This document shows positions 35,899 to 44,890 of a stretch of 64,000 nt of DNA, in pieces. A program made the position numbers and the translations under genes. The stretch covers positions 310,001-374,000 of the forward strand of contig CAVQNH010000032.1 in assembly GCA_963713815.1 (NCBI GenBank), written 5' to 3'. The notes below the pieces were generated by a model. The model was not told the DNA's origin. It saw only the letters and a program-made list of their open reading frames with translations, and ran no database searches. Source of the stretch: RYN-230 sp963713815 (GTDB taxonomy: Bacteria > Actinomycetota > Actinomycetes > Streptosporangiales > Streptosporangiaceae). Each line of letters opens with the position of its first letter. The stretch's first letter is position 1.

Positions 35899-36552
35899 TC
35901 AGCGGATGAACCGCCGCAGCGCGCTGAGGGCCCGTTCGGTGATCTCGTCCACCGGGCCGGTCGCGTCGATACCGAGCAGGATGCCCTCGTCGGCGTAGAA
36001 CGCGATCAGCGGCGCGGTCTGCTCCTGGTAGACCTCGAGCCGGTGGCGGATCGTCTCTTCGCGATCGTCGTCGCGCTGGAACAGCTCACCGCCGCAGTCG
36101 TCGCACTGGTCCCGGCGCGCGGGGGGATCGAACAACGCGTGCCAGACCCGCCCGCAGCGGCGGCAGGTGCGGCGGCCGGACAGCCGCCGCACCACCTCGT
36201 CGTCGTCCACCACGAGTTCCAGGACGACGTCCAGCCGGCCGTCCCAGGCCGCGAGCATTTTCTTGAGCGTCTCGGCCTGCGGGACGGTCCGCGGGAACCC
36301 GTCCAGCAGGAATCCCGACTGGGTGTCGTCCTCCTGCAGCCGGTCGGTGACCATAGCGATGGTCACCTCGTCGGGAACCAGGTCGCCGCGCTCCATGAAC
36401 GCCTGAGCGCGGCGGCCGAGGGCCGTCCCCTGAGTCACGTTGGTACGGAAGATGTCACCTGTCGAGATCTTCGGGATGGACAGATGCGACGCTATGAACT
36501 GGGCCTGTGTCCCCTTGCCCGCACCGGGGGGCCCGACGAGGACGACTCGCAC
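35899..36552 (-). CDS. adk: adenylate kinase, zinc-binding long form
   Basis: The enzyme interconverts ATP + AMP and 2 ADP. The P-loop is GPPGAGKGT at residues 7-15, and LLDGFPRTVPQAE is the AMP-side motif. The LID carries four Cys (130, 133, 150, 153), so it binds zinc; many actinobacterial Adk proteins have a short LID without these Cys. The GTG start shares one base with the secY TAG stop (TAGTG), giving tight coupling. Confidence 0.96.
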   Translation of the reverse strand: MRVVLVGPPGAGKGTQAQFIASHLSIPKISTGDIFRTNVTQGTALGRRAQAFMERGDLVPDEVTIAMVTDRLQEDDTQSGFLLDGFPRTVPQAETLKKMLAAWDGRLDVVLELVVDDDEVVRRLSGRRTCRRCGRVWHALFDPPARRDQCDDCGGELFQRDDDREETIRHRLEVYQEQTAPLIAFYADEGILLGIDATGPVDEITERALSALRRFIR

Positions 36553-37871
36553 TATCGCAGGAAGCCCTCATAGTTGCGCTGCTGCAACTGGCTCTCGATC
36601 TGCTTCACCGTGTCCAGCCCCACCCCTACCGCGATCAGGATGCTGGTCCCGCCGAACGGGAACTGGCTTCCCACTCCGAGCAGCGCGAACGCGATCATCG
36701 GTACGAGGGCGATGACGCCCAGATACAGGGAGCCCGGGGCCGTGAGGCGGCTGAGCACGTAGCCCAGGTACTGGGCGGTCGGCCGCCCGGGGCGGATGCC
36801 CGGGATGAACCCGCCGTACTTCTTCATGTTGTCCGCCACCTCAGTCGGGTTGAACGTGATGGACACATAGAAGTACGTGAAGAAAACGATCAGGACGAAG
36901 AACAGTCCCATGTACAGCGAGGAGTCGCCGTTGGTCCCGTTGCCGAGGTACTTCTCGACGAACGTGACCCAGCCCTGAGGGTGGGTCTTGCTGCCGAACA
37001 GCGTGGCGGCCAGTTCCGGGATGTAGAGCAGCGACGAGGCGAAGATGACCGGGATGACACCGGCCTGGTTCACCTTCAGCGGGATGTAGGTAGAGGTCCC
37101 GCCGTACATCTTGCGGCCCACCATGCGCTTGGCGTACTGGACCGGGATACGGCGCTGGGCCTGCTCCATGAAGACCACGAAGGCCACGATCCCGATCCCG
37201 ACCAGCAGCACGATGGCCAGCACGAACGAGCCCTTGACCTTGAAGACGTCGGCCAGGTAGCCGAACATCTGGGAGATGACGGTGGTGAAGATCAGCACCG
37301 ACATGCCGTTACCCACGCCCCGGTCGGTGATCAGCTCGCCGAGCCACATGATGACCGCGGTGCCGGCGGTCATGCAGATGACCATGGTGGTGATGGTGTA
37401 CACCGACGAGTTCGGGATCAGCGCTTCGCTGCAGTTGGGGAACAGGTTGCCGGACCGGGCGAACGCGATGATCCCGGTGGACTGGAGAATGGCCAGCCCG
37501 ACCGTGAGGTACCGGGTGTACTGGGTGATCTTGGCCTGGCCGGCCTGGCCCTCCTGGCGCAGCGTCTCCAGCCGCGGGATCACGACGGCCAGCAACTGGA
37601 GGATGATGCTCGCGGTGATATACGGCATGATGCCGAGGGCGAACACCGATAGCCTGAGGAGCGCGCCGCCGCTGAACAGGTTCACGAGCTGGTAGACACC
37701 GGCCGCGCTGCTCGACTTCTCCAGCCCGGTACAGAAGGTAACGGCTTTCTCGGAGATGCCCGGGGTCGGTATGGCCGCGCCGAACCGGAACAGAGCCAGG
37801 ATGCCCAGCGTGAACAGCAGCTTTTTGCGCAGGTCAGGCGTCCGGAAGGCCCGGAGGAACGCGGTCAGCAT
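36552..37871 (-). CDS. secY: preprotein translocase subunit SecY
   Basis: The central channel of the Sec translocon in the cytoplasmic membrane, with ten transmembrane helices. Typical parts are FLRAFRTPDLRKKLLFTLGILALFRFGAAIP, GIMPYITASIILQLL, GIRPGRPTAQYL and the C-terminal QIESQLQQRNYEGFLR. The 439-residue length is normal. A terminator-like stem and a TACACT -10 in the gap to rplO suggest secY-adk can be transcribed separately from the spc operon. Confidence 0.97.
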   Translation of the reverse strand: MLTAFLRAFRTPDLRKKLLFTLGILALFRFGAAIPTPGISEKAVTFCTGLEKSSSAAGVYQLVNLFSGGALLRLSVFALGIMPYITASIILQLLAVVIPRLETLRQEGQAGQAKITQYTRYLTVGLAILQSTGIIAFARSGNLFPNCSEALIPNSSVYTITTMVICMTAGTAVIMWLGELITDRGVGNGMSVLIFTTVISQMFGYLADVFKVKGSFVLAIVLLVGIGIVAFVVFMEQAQRRIPVQYAKRMVGRKMYGGTSTYIPLKVNQAGVIPVIFASSLLYIPELAATLFGSKTHPQGWVTFVEKYLGNGTNGDSSLYMGLFFVLIVFFTYFYVSITFNPTEVADNMKKYGGFIPGIRPGRPTAQYLGYVLSRLTAPGSLYLGVIALVPMIAFALLGVGSQFPFGGTSILIAVGVGLDTVKQIESQLQQRNYEGFLR

Positions 37872-37949
37872 GCGCCGTCCTCAATTAGATGGGTCAACGG
37901 GGTGGGGCCGCACCCTGGCGGAGGGTGGCGGCGACGTCCAGTGCGCCGC

Positions 37950-37955
37950 AGTGTA
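37950..37955 (-). promoter_or_regulatory. putative secY -10 element
   Basis: TACACT on the minus strand, 79 bases before the secY ATG, in an extended CGTTACACTG context. A weak CTGTTA lies 17 bases upstream as the possible -35. Confidence 0.5.
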
Positions 37956-38052
37956 ACGCGTCCGCAGCACTGTAACAGCCCCCCGCGCGAGCGGACGATG
38001 ACTGTGCGCTGCCAACAAGTGGACAACGTGCCACGGTGGCGCAACGTGCCAA

Positions 38053-38085
38053 GGCGGCGGCTCCGGGCGGGCCCGGACCGCCGCC
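38053..38085. terminator. stem-loop between rplO and secY
   Basis: GGCGGCGG-C-TCCGGGC pairs with GCCCGGA-CCGCCGCC around a two-base loop, 15 bases after the rplO stop. It likely ends or attenuates the spc transcript before the secY promoter. There is no U-tract. Confidence 0.7.
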
Positions 38086-38100
38086 TGGGCGGCACGCAGC

Positions 38101-38541
38101 TCACAGCTCAGTGACGGTTCCCCCCGCTGCAGTGATCTTCTCCCGGGCTGAGGCTGAAAACCGGTGGGCGGTCACTCTCAGTGCCACCCCGGCGTCTCCC
38201 TCTCCGAGCACCTTGACCAGCTCACCCGCGCGCACCGCGCCCTTGGCGACCAGGTCGTCCGGGGTCACGTCACCGCCCTGCGGGTACAGCTCGGTGAGCC
38301 GGCCGGTGTTGATCACCTGGTAGGTGGTCTTGAACGGCAGGTTGGAGAAGCCCCTCAGCTTGGGCACCCGGCGCTGGAGCGGCATCTGGCCGCCCTCGAA
38401 GTACGGGTGCACCGTGCCGCGGGCCTTGGTGCCCTTGGTGCCGCGTCCCGCGGTCTTGCCCTTGGACCCCTGACCGCGGCCGACCCTGGTGCGCTCGGTG
38501 CGCGAGCCTGGGGCCGGGCGGAGGTGATGGATCTTCAGCAT
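38101..38541 (-). CDS. rplO: 50S ribosomal protein L15
   Basis: L15 joins late in 50S assembly. MLKIHHLRPAPGSRTERTRVGRGQGSKGKTAGRGTKG is the diagnostic Gly/Lys-rich N-terminus, and the C-terminal half contains ALRVTAHRFSASAREKI. The 146-residue length is normal. The start at 38541 follows the family N-terminus and lies one base after the rpmD stop. Confidence 0.97.
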   Translation of the reverse strand: MLKIHHLRPAPGSRTERTRVGRGQGSKGKTAGRGTKGTKARGTVHPYFEGGQMPLQRRVPKLRGFSNLPFKTTYQVINTGRLTELYPQGGDVTPDDLVAKGAVRAGELVKVLGEGDAGVALRVTAHRFSASAREKITAAGGTVTEL

Positions 38542-38542
38542 G

Positions 38543-38725
38543 TCAGTCGACCTCCTCGACGGTGACGAGGTGCCGCACCGCATAGATCATGCCGCGGTAC
38601 TCGGGGCGGTCGTCTTTGACGATCACGTGCCCGATCCGCTTCAGCCCAAGCGAGCGCAGGGACGCCCGCTGCTCCTTGGTCCCCCCGATCTCCGACCGGG
38701 TCTGGGTTACCTTCAGCTGTGCCAT
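38543..38725 (-). CDS. rpmD: 50S ribosomal protein L30
   Basis: A 60-residue L30, with LKVTQTRSEIGGTKEQRASLRSLGL and the C-terminal VRHLVTVEEVD. It lies 13 bases after rpsE and one base before rplO within the spc operon. Confidence 0.97.
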   Translation of the reverse strand: MAQLKVTQTRSEIGGTKEQRASLRSLGLKRIGHVIVKDDRPEYRGMIYAVRHLVTVEEVD

Positions 38726-38738
38726 CTGCCTGCTCCGC

Positions 38739-39362
38739 TCAGCTGTTGCCGGACGTGGCGCCGAGCGCGGCCGCTGCTGCGCGGGCGCGCAGCATGGCCG
38801 CCGGGGCCACGTCCTCGATCGGAAGCCCGCGCCGGGCGGCGATTTCCTCGGGGCGCTTCAGGCTCTTCAGCGCGGCCACCGTCGCGTGCACGACGTTGAT
38901 CGGGTTGGAGGAGCCGAGGGACCGGGACAGCACGTCGTGCACGCCGGCGCACTCCAGCACGGCGCGCACCGGGCCGCCGGCGATGACGCCGGTACCCGGG
39001 CTGGCCGGCTTCAGCAGCACGACGCCCGCGGACTCCTCGCCCTGAACGGTGTGCGGGATGGTGCCCGCGATCCGCGGGACACGGAAGAACGACTTCTTGG
39101 CCGCCTCGACGCCCTTGGCGATGGCCGCGGGCACCTCCTTGGCCTTGCCGTAGCCGACCCCTACCATCCCGTTGCCGTCACCGACGATGACGAGGGCGGT
39201 GAAGCTGAACCGCCGGCCACCCTGGACGACCTTGGCCACCCGGTTGATGGTGACGACCCGCTCCAGGTAAGCGGTGCCCTTGTCGGCGCCACCGCCGCGG
39301 CGGTCGTCACGGCGGTCACGCCGTTCGCCACCGCCGCCGCCACGCCGCGGAGCTCCTGCCAT
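38739..39362 (-). CDS. rpsE: 30S ribosomal protein S5
   Basis: S5 maintains decoding fidelity and mRNA helicase activity at the entry tunnel. A Gly/Arg/Asp-rich leader of about 30 residues (RRGGGGGERRDRRDDRRGG) precedes the S5 domain YLERVVTINRVAKVVQGGRRFSF. VGVGYGKAKEVPAAIAKG and GTGVIAGGPVRAVLE follow. The leader is typical of actinobacterial S5. Confidence 0.97.
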   Translation of the reverse strand: MAGAPRRGGGGGERRDRRDDRRGGGADKGTAYLERVVTINRVAKVVQGGRRFSFTALVIVGDGNGMVGVGYGKAKEVPAAIAKGVEAAKKSFFRVPRIAGTIPHTVQGEESAGVVLLKPASPGTGVIAGGPVRAVLECAGVHDVLSRSLGSSNPINVVHATVAALKSLKRPEEIAARRGLPIEDVAPAAMLRARAAAAALGATSGNS

Positions 39363-39393
39363 CAGATGTTCCTTCTCTCGTGTATCTCAAAGT

Positions 39394-39768
39394 TCACAGG
39401 TCCAGCCCGCCTTCGCGTACCGCGTCGGCGAGGGCGGCAATCCGGCCGTGGTAGGCCCAGCCGCTCCGGTCGAAGACGGCGGCCGAGACCCCGGCGGCCT
39501 GCGCCCGCTCCGCGAGGAGCGTGCCGACCTGGCGGGCCTTGGCCGTCTTGTCGCCGTCGGTCCCCCGGAGTCCTTCTTCCAGGGTAGATGCGGACGCGAC
39601 CGTCCGGCCCACGCTGTCGTCGATGAGCTGGACGACCGTGTGCCGGGCGGACCGGGTGACGGTCAGCCGGGGCCGTTCCGCACTGCCCATAACCTTCCTG
39701 CGGACCCGTGTGTGCCGCCGCGTGCGCGCGGCGGTGCGACCCTTGGCCCGGGTCTTCGTGACAGCCAT
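39394..39768 (-). CDS. rplR: 50S ribosomal protein L18
   Basis: L18 binds 5S rRNA. RTRRHTRVRRKVMGSAERPRLTVTRS and FDRSGWAYHGRIAALADAVREGGL are the conserved N- and C-terminal parts; the 124-residue length is normal. It starts two bases after the rplF stop. Confidence 0.97.
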   Translation of the reverse strand: MAVTKTRAKGRTAARTRRHTRVRRKVMGSAERPRLTVTRSARHTVVQLIDDSVGRTVASASTLEEGLRGTDGDKTAKARQVGTLLAERAQAAGVSAAVFDRSGWAYHGRIAALADAVREGGLDL

Positions 39769-39770
39769 TG

Positions 39771-40307
39771 CTACTTACCAGCCTTCCCGACCTTGCGGCG
39801 GACCTGCTCACCCTGGTACCGGATGCCCTTGCCCTTGTACGGGTCAGGCTTGCGCAGCTTCCGTATGTTGGCCGCTATCTCGCCCACCTGCTGCTTGTCG
39901 ATTCCCTCAACGACAAGCCGCGTGGGGGTCTCGACGCGGAACGTAATTCCGTCCGGCGGCGTAACGGTCACGGGGTGGCTGAAGCCGAGGGCGAACTCGA
40001 GGTTCGACCCGCGGGCCTGCACCCGGTAGCCCACGCCGATGATCTCGAGGGTCTTGCTGTAGCCCTCGGTCACCCCGGTCACCATGTTGGCCACCAGCGT
40101 GCGGGAGAGCCCGTGCAGCGCGCGCACCTTGCCCTCGTCGTTCGGGCGGGTGACCTTGAGGGTGCTGTCCTCCCGCGAGATCTCGATGGGCGGGGCGAGC
40201 TCCAGCGCCAGGCTGCCCTTGGGGCCCCTGACGCTGACCTCACGGCCGTTGATCGTGACATCGACGCCCCCGGGGATCTCCACGGGGAGCCGTCCGATTC
40301 GTGACAT
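39771..40307 (-). CDS. rplF: 50S ribosomal protein L6
   Basis: L6 sits near the GTPase-associated centre. MSRIGRLPVEIPGGV, VRALHGLSRTLVANMVTGVTEGYSKTLEI and the C-terminal DPYKGKGIRYQGEQVRRKVGKAGK are all diagnostic of the 178-residue protein. It lies ten bases after rpsH in the spc operon. Confidence 0.97.
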   Translation of the reverse strand: MSRIGRLPVEIPGGVDVTINGREVSVRGPKGSLALELAPPIEISREDSTLKVTRPNDEGKVRALHGLSRTLVANMVTGVTEGYSKTLEIIGVGYRVQARGSNLEFALGFSHPVTVTPPDGITFRVETPTRLVVEGIDKQQVGEIAANIRKLRKPDPYKGKGIRYQGEQVRRKVGKAGK

Positions 40308-40317
40308 CGCGGTCTCC

Positions 40318-40716
40318 CTACCAGACGTAGGCGAGGACTTCCCCGCCTACCCCACGCTTGTTCGCCTGCTTGTCGGTCATCAGGCCGTTGGAGGTGGAGA
40401 TGATCGCGACGCCGAGGCCGCCGAGGACCCGGGGCAGGTTGTCCTTCTTCGCGTACACCCGCAGGCCGGGCTTGGAGACCCGCTTGATGCCCGCGATCGA
40501 ACGCTCCCGGGTCGGCCCGAACTTCAGGGCCAGCACGAGGTTCTTGCCCACCTGGGCGTCTTCCACGTTGTAGCCCGCGATGTACCCCTCCTGCTGGAGG
40601 ATCTCCGCGATCCGGACCTTGATCGTGGAACTGGGCATGCCCACGGTGTCGTGGTACGCCGAGTTGGCGTTACGCAGACGAGTCAGCATGTCTGCGATCG
40701 GGTCGGTCATTGACAT
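40318..40716 (-). CDS. rpsH: 30S ribosomal protein S8
   Basis: S8 is a primary 16S rRNA binder and in other bacteria a regulator of the spc operon. TDPIADMLTRLRNAN opens the protein and SIAGIKRVSKPGLRVYAKKDNLPRVLGGLG with AIISTSNGLMTDKQA closes it. Two ATG codons (40716 and 40710) are both possible; GGAGGG lies upstream. A 129-base gap separates it from rpsN. Confidence 0.96.
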   Translation of the reverse strand: MSMTDPIADMLTRLRNANSAYHDTVGMPSSTIKVRIAEILQQEGYIAGYNVEDAQVGKNLVLALKFGPTRERSIAGIKRVSKPGLRVYAKKDNLPRVLGGLGVAIISTSNGLMTDKQANKRGVGGEVLAYVW

Positions 40717-40845
40717 GGCCTGAAGGCCCTCCTCGCCGTGGTTTCCCGTGGGACCTGCGGCGTGGTCAGTGGGCGCGGCTAGCGCCCAGGTCGGTCGGCG
40801 GCCGTGCGCGCCATGCGCACGGCCGGGTCGGCAGCAGCGGTGCCG

Positions 40846-41031
40846 CTACCAGCTGGACTTCGTGATGCCCGGCAGCTCACCGCGGTGCGCCATCGAGCGG
40901 AAGCAGATCCGGCACAGGCCGAACCTGCGGTACACGGCGCGCGGACGCCCGCAGCGGGTGCAGCGGGTGTACCCGCGCACCTTGAACTTGGGCGTCCTGT
41001 TCGCCTTGACGACTAGCGCCTTCTTTGCCAC
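40846..41031 (-). CDS. rpsN: 30S ribosomal protein S14 type Z
   Basis: The 61-residue zinc-binding S14: MAKKALVVKANRTPKFKVR, then four Cys in CTRCGRPRAVYRRFGLCRICF. It follows rplE by three bases in the spc operon. The short Cys4 form is the housekeeping type; a zinc-independent paralogue may exist elsewhere. Confidence 0.97.
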   Translation of the reverse strand: MAKKALVVKANRTPKFKVRGYTRCTRCGRPRAVYRRFGLCRICFRSMAHRGELPGITKSSW

Positions 41032-41034
41032 TCC

Positions 41035-41616
41035 TCAGCTCTCCTTGAACGGGAATCCGAGCCGCCGCAGCAGCGCGCGGCCCTCATCGTCGGTGGTCGC
41101 CGTGGTCACGAGCGTCACGTCCATGCCGCGCTGACGGTCCACCTGGTCGGCGTCGATCTCATGGAACATGAGCTGCTCGTTCAGCCCGAACGTGTAGTTC
41201 CCCCGGCCGTCGAACTGCCGGTCTGACAGGCCGCGGAAGTCACGGATCCGGGGCAGGGCGAGCGACAGCAGACGGTCGCAGAACTCCCACATCCGGTCGC
41301 CGCGCAGCGTCACGTGCGCGCCGATGGGCATGCCCTCGCGCAGCTTGAACTGGGCGATGGACTTCCGGGCCCGGGCGACCGCGGGCTTCTGCCCGGTGAT
41401 CACCGCGAGGTCCCGGAGCGCGCCGTCGATCAGCTTGGCGTCCCGGGCCGCCTCGCCGACCCCCATGTTGACCACGATCTTGGTCAGCGTGGGGATCTGC
41501 ATCACGTTGGCGTACCCGAACTCCTCGCGGAGGGCCGGGGCGATCTCCTGCCGGTAACGCTCCTTGAGCCGCGGCGCGGGCCGGGCGGTCGGGCGCTCTT
41601 GCGTGGTGGTAGTCAT
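41035..41616 (-). CDS. rplE: 50S ribosomal protein L5
   Basis: L5 binds 5S rRNA and contacts P-site tRNA. LKERYRQEIAPALREEFGYANVMQIPTLTKIVVNMGVG, KPAVARARKSIAQFKLREGMPIG and FGLNEQLMFHEIDAD are conserved across 193 residues. The ATG shares one base with the rplX stop (TGATG). Confidence 0.97.
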   Translation of the reverse strand: MTTTTQERPTARPAPRLKERYRQEIAPALREEFGYANVMQIPTLTKIVVNMGVGEAARDAKLIDGALRDLAVITGQKPAVARARKSIAQFKLREGMPIGAHVTLRGDRMWEFCDRLLSLALPRIRDFRGLSDRQFDGRGNYTFGLNEQLMFHEIDADQVDRQRGMDVTLVTTATTDDEGRALLRRLGFPFKES

Positions 41617-41975
41617 CAGAAGTCCTTACCGCCCGGGCGGGAGATCCGGACCTTGGTGCCGTCGTCGTCGTAACGGAAGCCAGCCCGGGCCGGCTTCTTG
41701 GTGTCCGGGTCGACCAGCTGGACGTTGCTCACGTGGAGGGGCGCCTCGGTGTTCGTGATGCCGCCTTCCTTGGCCCCACGAGCACCCTGGTAGTCCACCT
41801 TCTTGTTCTTGCGGACCATGTTCACGCCCTGCACCAGGACCCGCTGCCGCTCGGGGTCAGCGAGGATGACCATGCCCTCACGGCCACGGTCCCGGCCCGC
41901 GACGACCACCACGTGGTCGCCCTTCTTGATCTTCATGCGCGGTGGCCTGGCCGCCGCGCCGTCCTTCTTCGCCAT
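41616..41975 (-). CDS. rplX: 50S ribosomal protein L24
   Basis: L24 is an assembly initiator for the 50S subunit. KIKKGDHVVVVAGRDRGREG is the KOW motif. I placed the start at ATG 41975 (MAKKDGAAARPP) because TAGGAAGG precedes it; a GTG overlapping the rplN stop would add eight residues, and the strict family start (MKIKKGDH) would remove thirteen. It is coupled to rplE by a one-base overlap. Confidence 0.95.
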   Translation of the reverse strand: MAKKDGAAARPPRMKIKKGDHVVVVAGRDRGREGMVILADPERQRVLVQGVNMVRKNKKVDYQGARGAKEGGITNTEAPLHVSNVQLVDPDTKKPARAGFRYDDDGTKVRISRPGGKDF

Positions 41976-41995
41976 CACGGCCTTCCTACCGGGCA

Positions 41996-42367
41996 TCACA
42001 GCACCTCCGGCGCGAGCGAGATGATCCGCATGAACCGCTTCTCGCGCAGCTCACGGCCGACCGGGCCGAAGATGCGGGTGCCGCGAGGCTCTCCCCCGCC
42101 GTCCCTGATCAGGACGGCGGCGTTCTCGTCGAAACGGATGTAGGAACCGTCGCCGCGGCGGCGCTCCTTGCGGGTGCGCACCACGACCGCCTTGACGACA
42201 TCGCCCTTCTTCACCCCGGCGCCGGGAAGGGCATCCTTCACTGTCGCCACGATGACATCACCGATGCCCGCGTATCGCCGGCCGGAGCCGCCGAGCACGC
42301 GGATACACAAGATCTCCTTGGCACCGGTGTTGTCGGCGACCTTAAGCCGCGACTCCTGCTGGATCAC
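41996..42367 (-). CDS. rplN: 50S ribosomal protein L14
   Basis: L14 forms intersubunit bridge B8. MIQQESRLKVADNTGAKEILCIRVLGGS, VKKGDVVKAVVVRTRKERRR and IFGPVGRELREKRFMRIISLAPEVL are diagnostic; the 123-residue length is normal. It begins 57 bases after the rpsQ stop. Confidence 0.97.
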   Translation of the reverse strand: MIQQESRLKVADNTGAKEILCIRVLGGSGRRYAGIGDVIVATVKDALPGAGVKKGDVVKAVVVRTRKERRRGDGSYIRFDENAAVLIRDGGGEPRGTRIFGPVGRELREKRFMRIISLAPEVL

Positions 42368-42424
42368 GTCAACTCCTGCTTCCTGACGCCGGGGTTCTCG
42401 CGGGGGTGTGCCCCGCGGTGCTAA

Positions 42425-42706
42425 TTACTTGGCCTTCTCCAGGATCTCCGCGACGCGCCAACGCTTTGTCGCGGACAGCGGCCTGGTTTCCATCAGCCGC
42501 ACCCGGTCGCCAACGCCGCAGGCGTTCTCACCGTCGTGCGCCGTGTACTTCTTGGTACGCCGGATGACCTTGCCGTACTTGGGGTGCTTCACCCGGTCCT
42601 CGACGATGACCACGACGGTCTTGTCCATCTTGTCGCTGACCACGTAACCTTCGCGGATCTTGCGGTAGCCCCGGTCGGGCACCGCGCCCGCCTCGACGTC
42701 ACTCAC
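42425..42706 (-). CDS. rpsQ: 30S ribosomal protein S17
   Basis: S17 is an early 16S rRNA-binding OB-fold protein. REGYVVSDKMDKTVVVIVEDRVKHPKYGKVIRRTKKY and VRLMETRPLSATKRWRVAEILEKAK are conserved. I chose the GTG of VSDVEAG, which overlaps rpmC by eight bases and is preceded by GGAGGCGGAAGACA; the longer frame would start inside rpmC. Confidence 0.95.
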   Translation of the reverse strand: MSDVEAGAVPDRGYRKIREGYVVSDKMDKTVVVIVEDRVKHPKYGKVIRRTKKYTAHDGENACGVGDRVRLMETRPLSATKRWRVAEILEKAK

Positions 42707-42935
42707 TGTCTTCCGCCTCCTCCACCAAGACCACAATGCCAAGCTCGCGTTCCCGCTTCACCGTGTAGATGCGGGCGATCTCCTTGCGGACGGCGCGCAG
42801 CCGCCCGTGACTTTCGAGCTGGCCGGTCGCGGCCTGGAAGCGCAGGTTGAACAGCTCCGTCTTGGCTTCCAGCAGCTTGGTGTTCAGCTCTTCCTCGCTG
42901 GCATTCCGCAGGTCAGCGGCGGCTAGGCTCGCCAT
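42699..42935 (-). CDS. rpmC: 50S ribosomal protein L29
   Basis: L29 lies at the polypeptide exit tunnel. The 78 residues contain LRNASEEELNTKLLEAKTELFNLRFQAATGQLES, the diagnostic two-helix core, and end in an acidic tail. The ATG shares one base with the rplP stop (TGATG). Confidence 0.97.
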   Translation of the reverse strand: MASLAAADLRNASEEELNTKLLEAKTELFNLRFQAATGQLESHGRLRAVRKEIARIYTVKRERELGIVVLVEEAEDSE

Positions 42936-43354
42936 CAGCTCTCACCGACTTCACGGGTCACGAACTTGCACTTCATTGGGAGCTTGTGCATCGCACGGCG
43001 GAGCGCTTCGCGCGCCACCGGCTCCGCCACCCCGGACAGCTCGAACATGACGCGTCCGGGCTTGACGTTGGCCACCCACCACTCGGGCGAGCCCTTGCCG
43101 GAACCCATCCGGGTCTCGGCCGGCTTCTTGGTCAGCGGGCGGTCCGGGTAGATCGTGATCCACACCTTGCCGCCACGGCGGATGTGCCGGGTCATGGCGA
43201 TACGGGCGGACTCGATCTGCCGGTTGGTCACGTAAGCGTGCTCGAGGGCCTGGATGCCGTACTCACCGAAGACCACCCGGGTGCCGCCCTTGGCGACCCC
43301 GTGCCGGTCCGGCCGGTGCTGCTTGCGGTACTTGACCCTGCGCGGGATAAGCAT
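42935..43354 (-). CDS. rplP: 50S ribosomal protein L16
   Basis: L16 organises the A-site tRNA elbow region. MLIPRRVKYRKQHRPDRHGVAKGG and MTRHIRRGGKVWITIYPDRPLTKKPAETRMGSGKG are diagnostic of the 139-residue protein. It starts three bases after rpsC. Confidence 0.97.
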   Translation of the reverse strand: MLIPRRVKYRKQHRPDRHGVAKGGTRVVFGEYGIQALEHAYVTNRQIESARIAMTRHIRRGGKVWITIYPDRPLTKKPAETRMGSGKGSPEWWVANVKPGRVMFELSGVAEPVAREALRRAMHKLPMKCKFVTREVGES

Positions 43355-43357
43355 TGA

Positions 43358-44214
<857 letters not shown>

Positions 44215-44215
<1 letters not shown>

Positions 44216-44565
44216 TAGCGGGACCTCCCCTTGGGCTCGTCCGAGACGATTACGGTGATGTGGCTGGTGCGCTTGTTGATCCGGTAGCCCCGGCCTTGCG
44301 CCCGCGGCCGGAATCGCTTCAGCGTCGGCCCTTCGTCCACCCACGCCCGGCTCACCACGAGCGAGCCGGCGTCGGCCTGCCTGGCATGCTCAGCATTGGC
44401 GATGGCGCTCGCGAGCACCTTGCCCACCGGGTCACTGGCGGACTGCGGCGCAAAGGCCAGCGCCGCCTGTGCATCGGTGGCAGGCATGCCGCGGATCAGG
44501 TCCACCACGCGGCGGGCCTTGCGCGGCGTGACGCGCACGTACCGCGCCTTCGCCCTTGCTTCCAT
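44215..44565 (-). CDS. rplV: 50S ribosomal protein L22
   Basis: L22 lines the exit tunnel near macrolide sites. ARYVRVTPRKARRVVDLIRGMP and RAQGRGYRINKRTSHITVIV are diagnostic; the 116-residue length is normal. The ATG is preceded by a GA-rich run (GAGAGAGAAGC) serving as ribosome-binding site. The tunnel loop shows no obvious resistance-type insertion. Confidence 0.97.
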
Positions 44566-44599
44566 GCTTCTCTCTCGCTCTCTCTGTATGCGTGCTGGT

Positions 44600-44878
44600 C
44601 TAGCGCCGGCTGCGCCGGTCATCCCGGACGTGACTGCGGAACGTGCGGGTGGGCGCGAACTCGCCGAGCTTGTGGCCGACCATGGCCTCGGTGATGAACA
44701 CCGGGACATGCTTACGGCCGTCGTGCACCGCGATCGTGTGGCCCAGCATCGCAGGAACGATCATGGAACGCCGCGACCACGTCTTGATCAGGTTCCTGGT
44801 GCCCTTCTCGTTCTGCACGTCCACCTTCTTGATCAGGTGGTCGTCGACGAACGGGCCCTTCTTGAGACTACGAGGCAT
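44600..44878 (-). CDS. rpsS: 30S ribosomal protein S19
   Basis: S19 pairs with S13 in the 30S head. MPRSLKKGPFVDDHLIKKV, TWSRRSMIVPAMLGHTIAVHDGRKHVPV and MVGHKLGEFAPTRTFRSHV are the standard sequence; 92 residues. It lies 12 bases after rplB. Confidence 0.97.
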   Translation of the reverse strand: MPRSLKKGPFVDDHLIKKVDVQNEKGTRNLIKTWSRRSMIVPAMLGHTIAVHDGRKHVPVFITEAMVGHKLGEFAPTRTFRSHVRDDRRSRR

Positions 44879-44890
44879 CGTTGGGTGCTC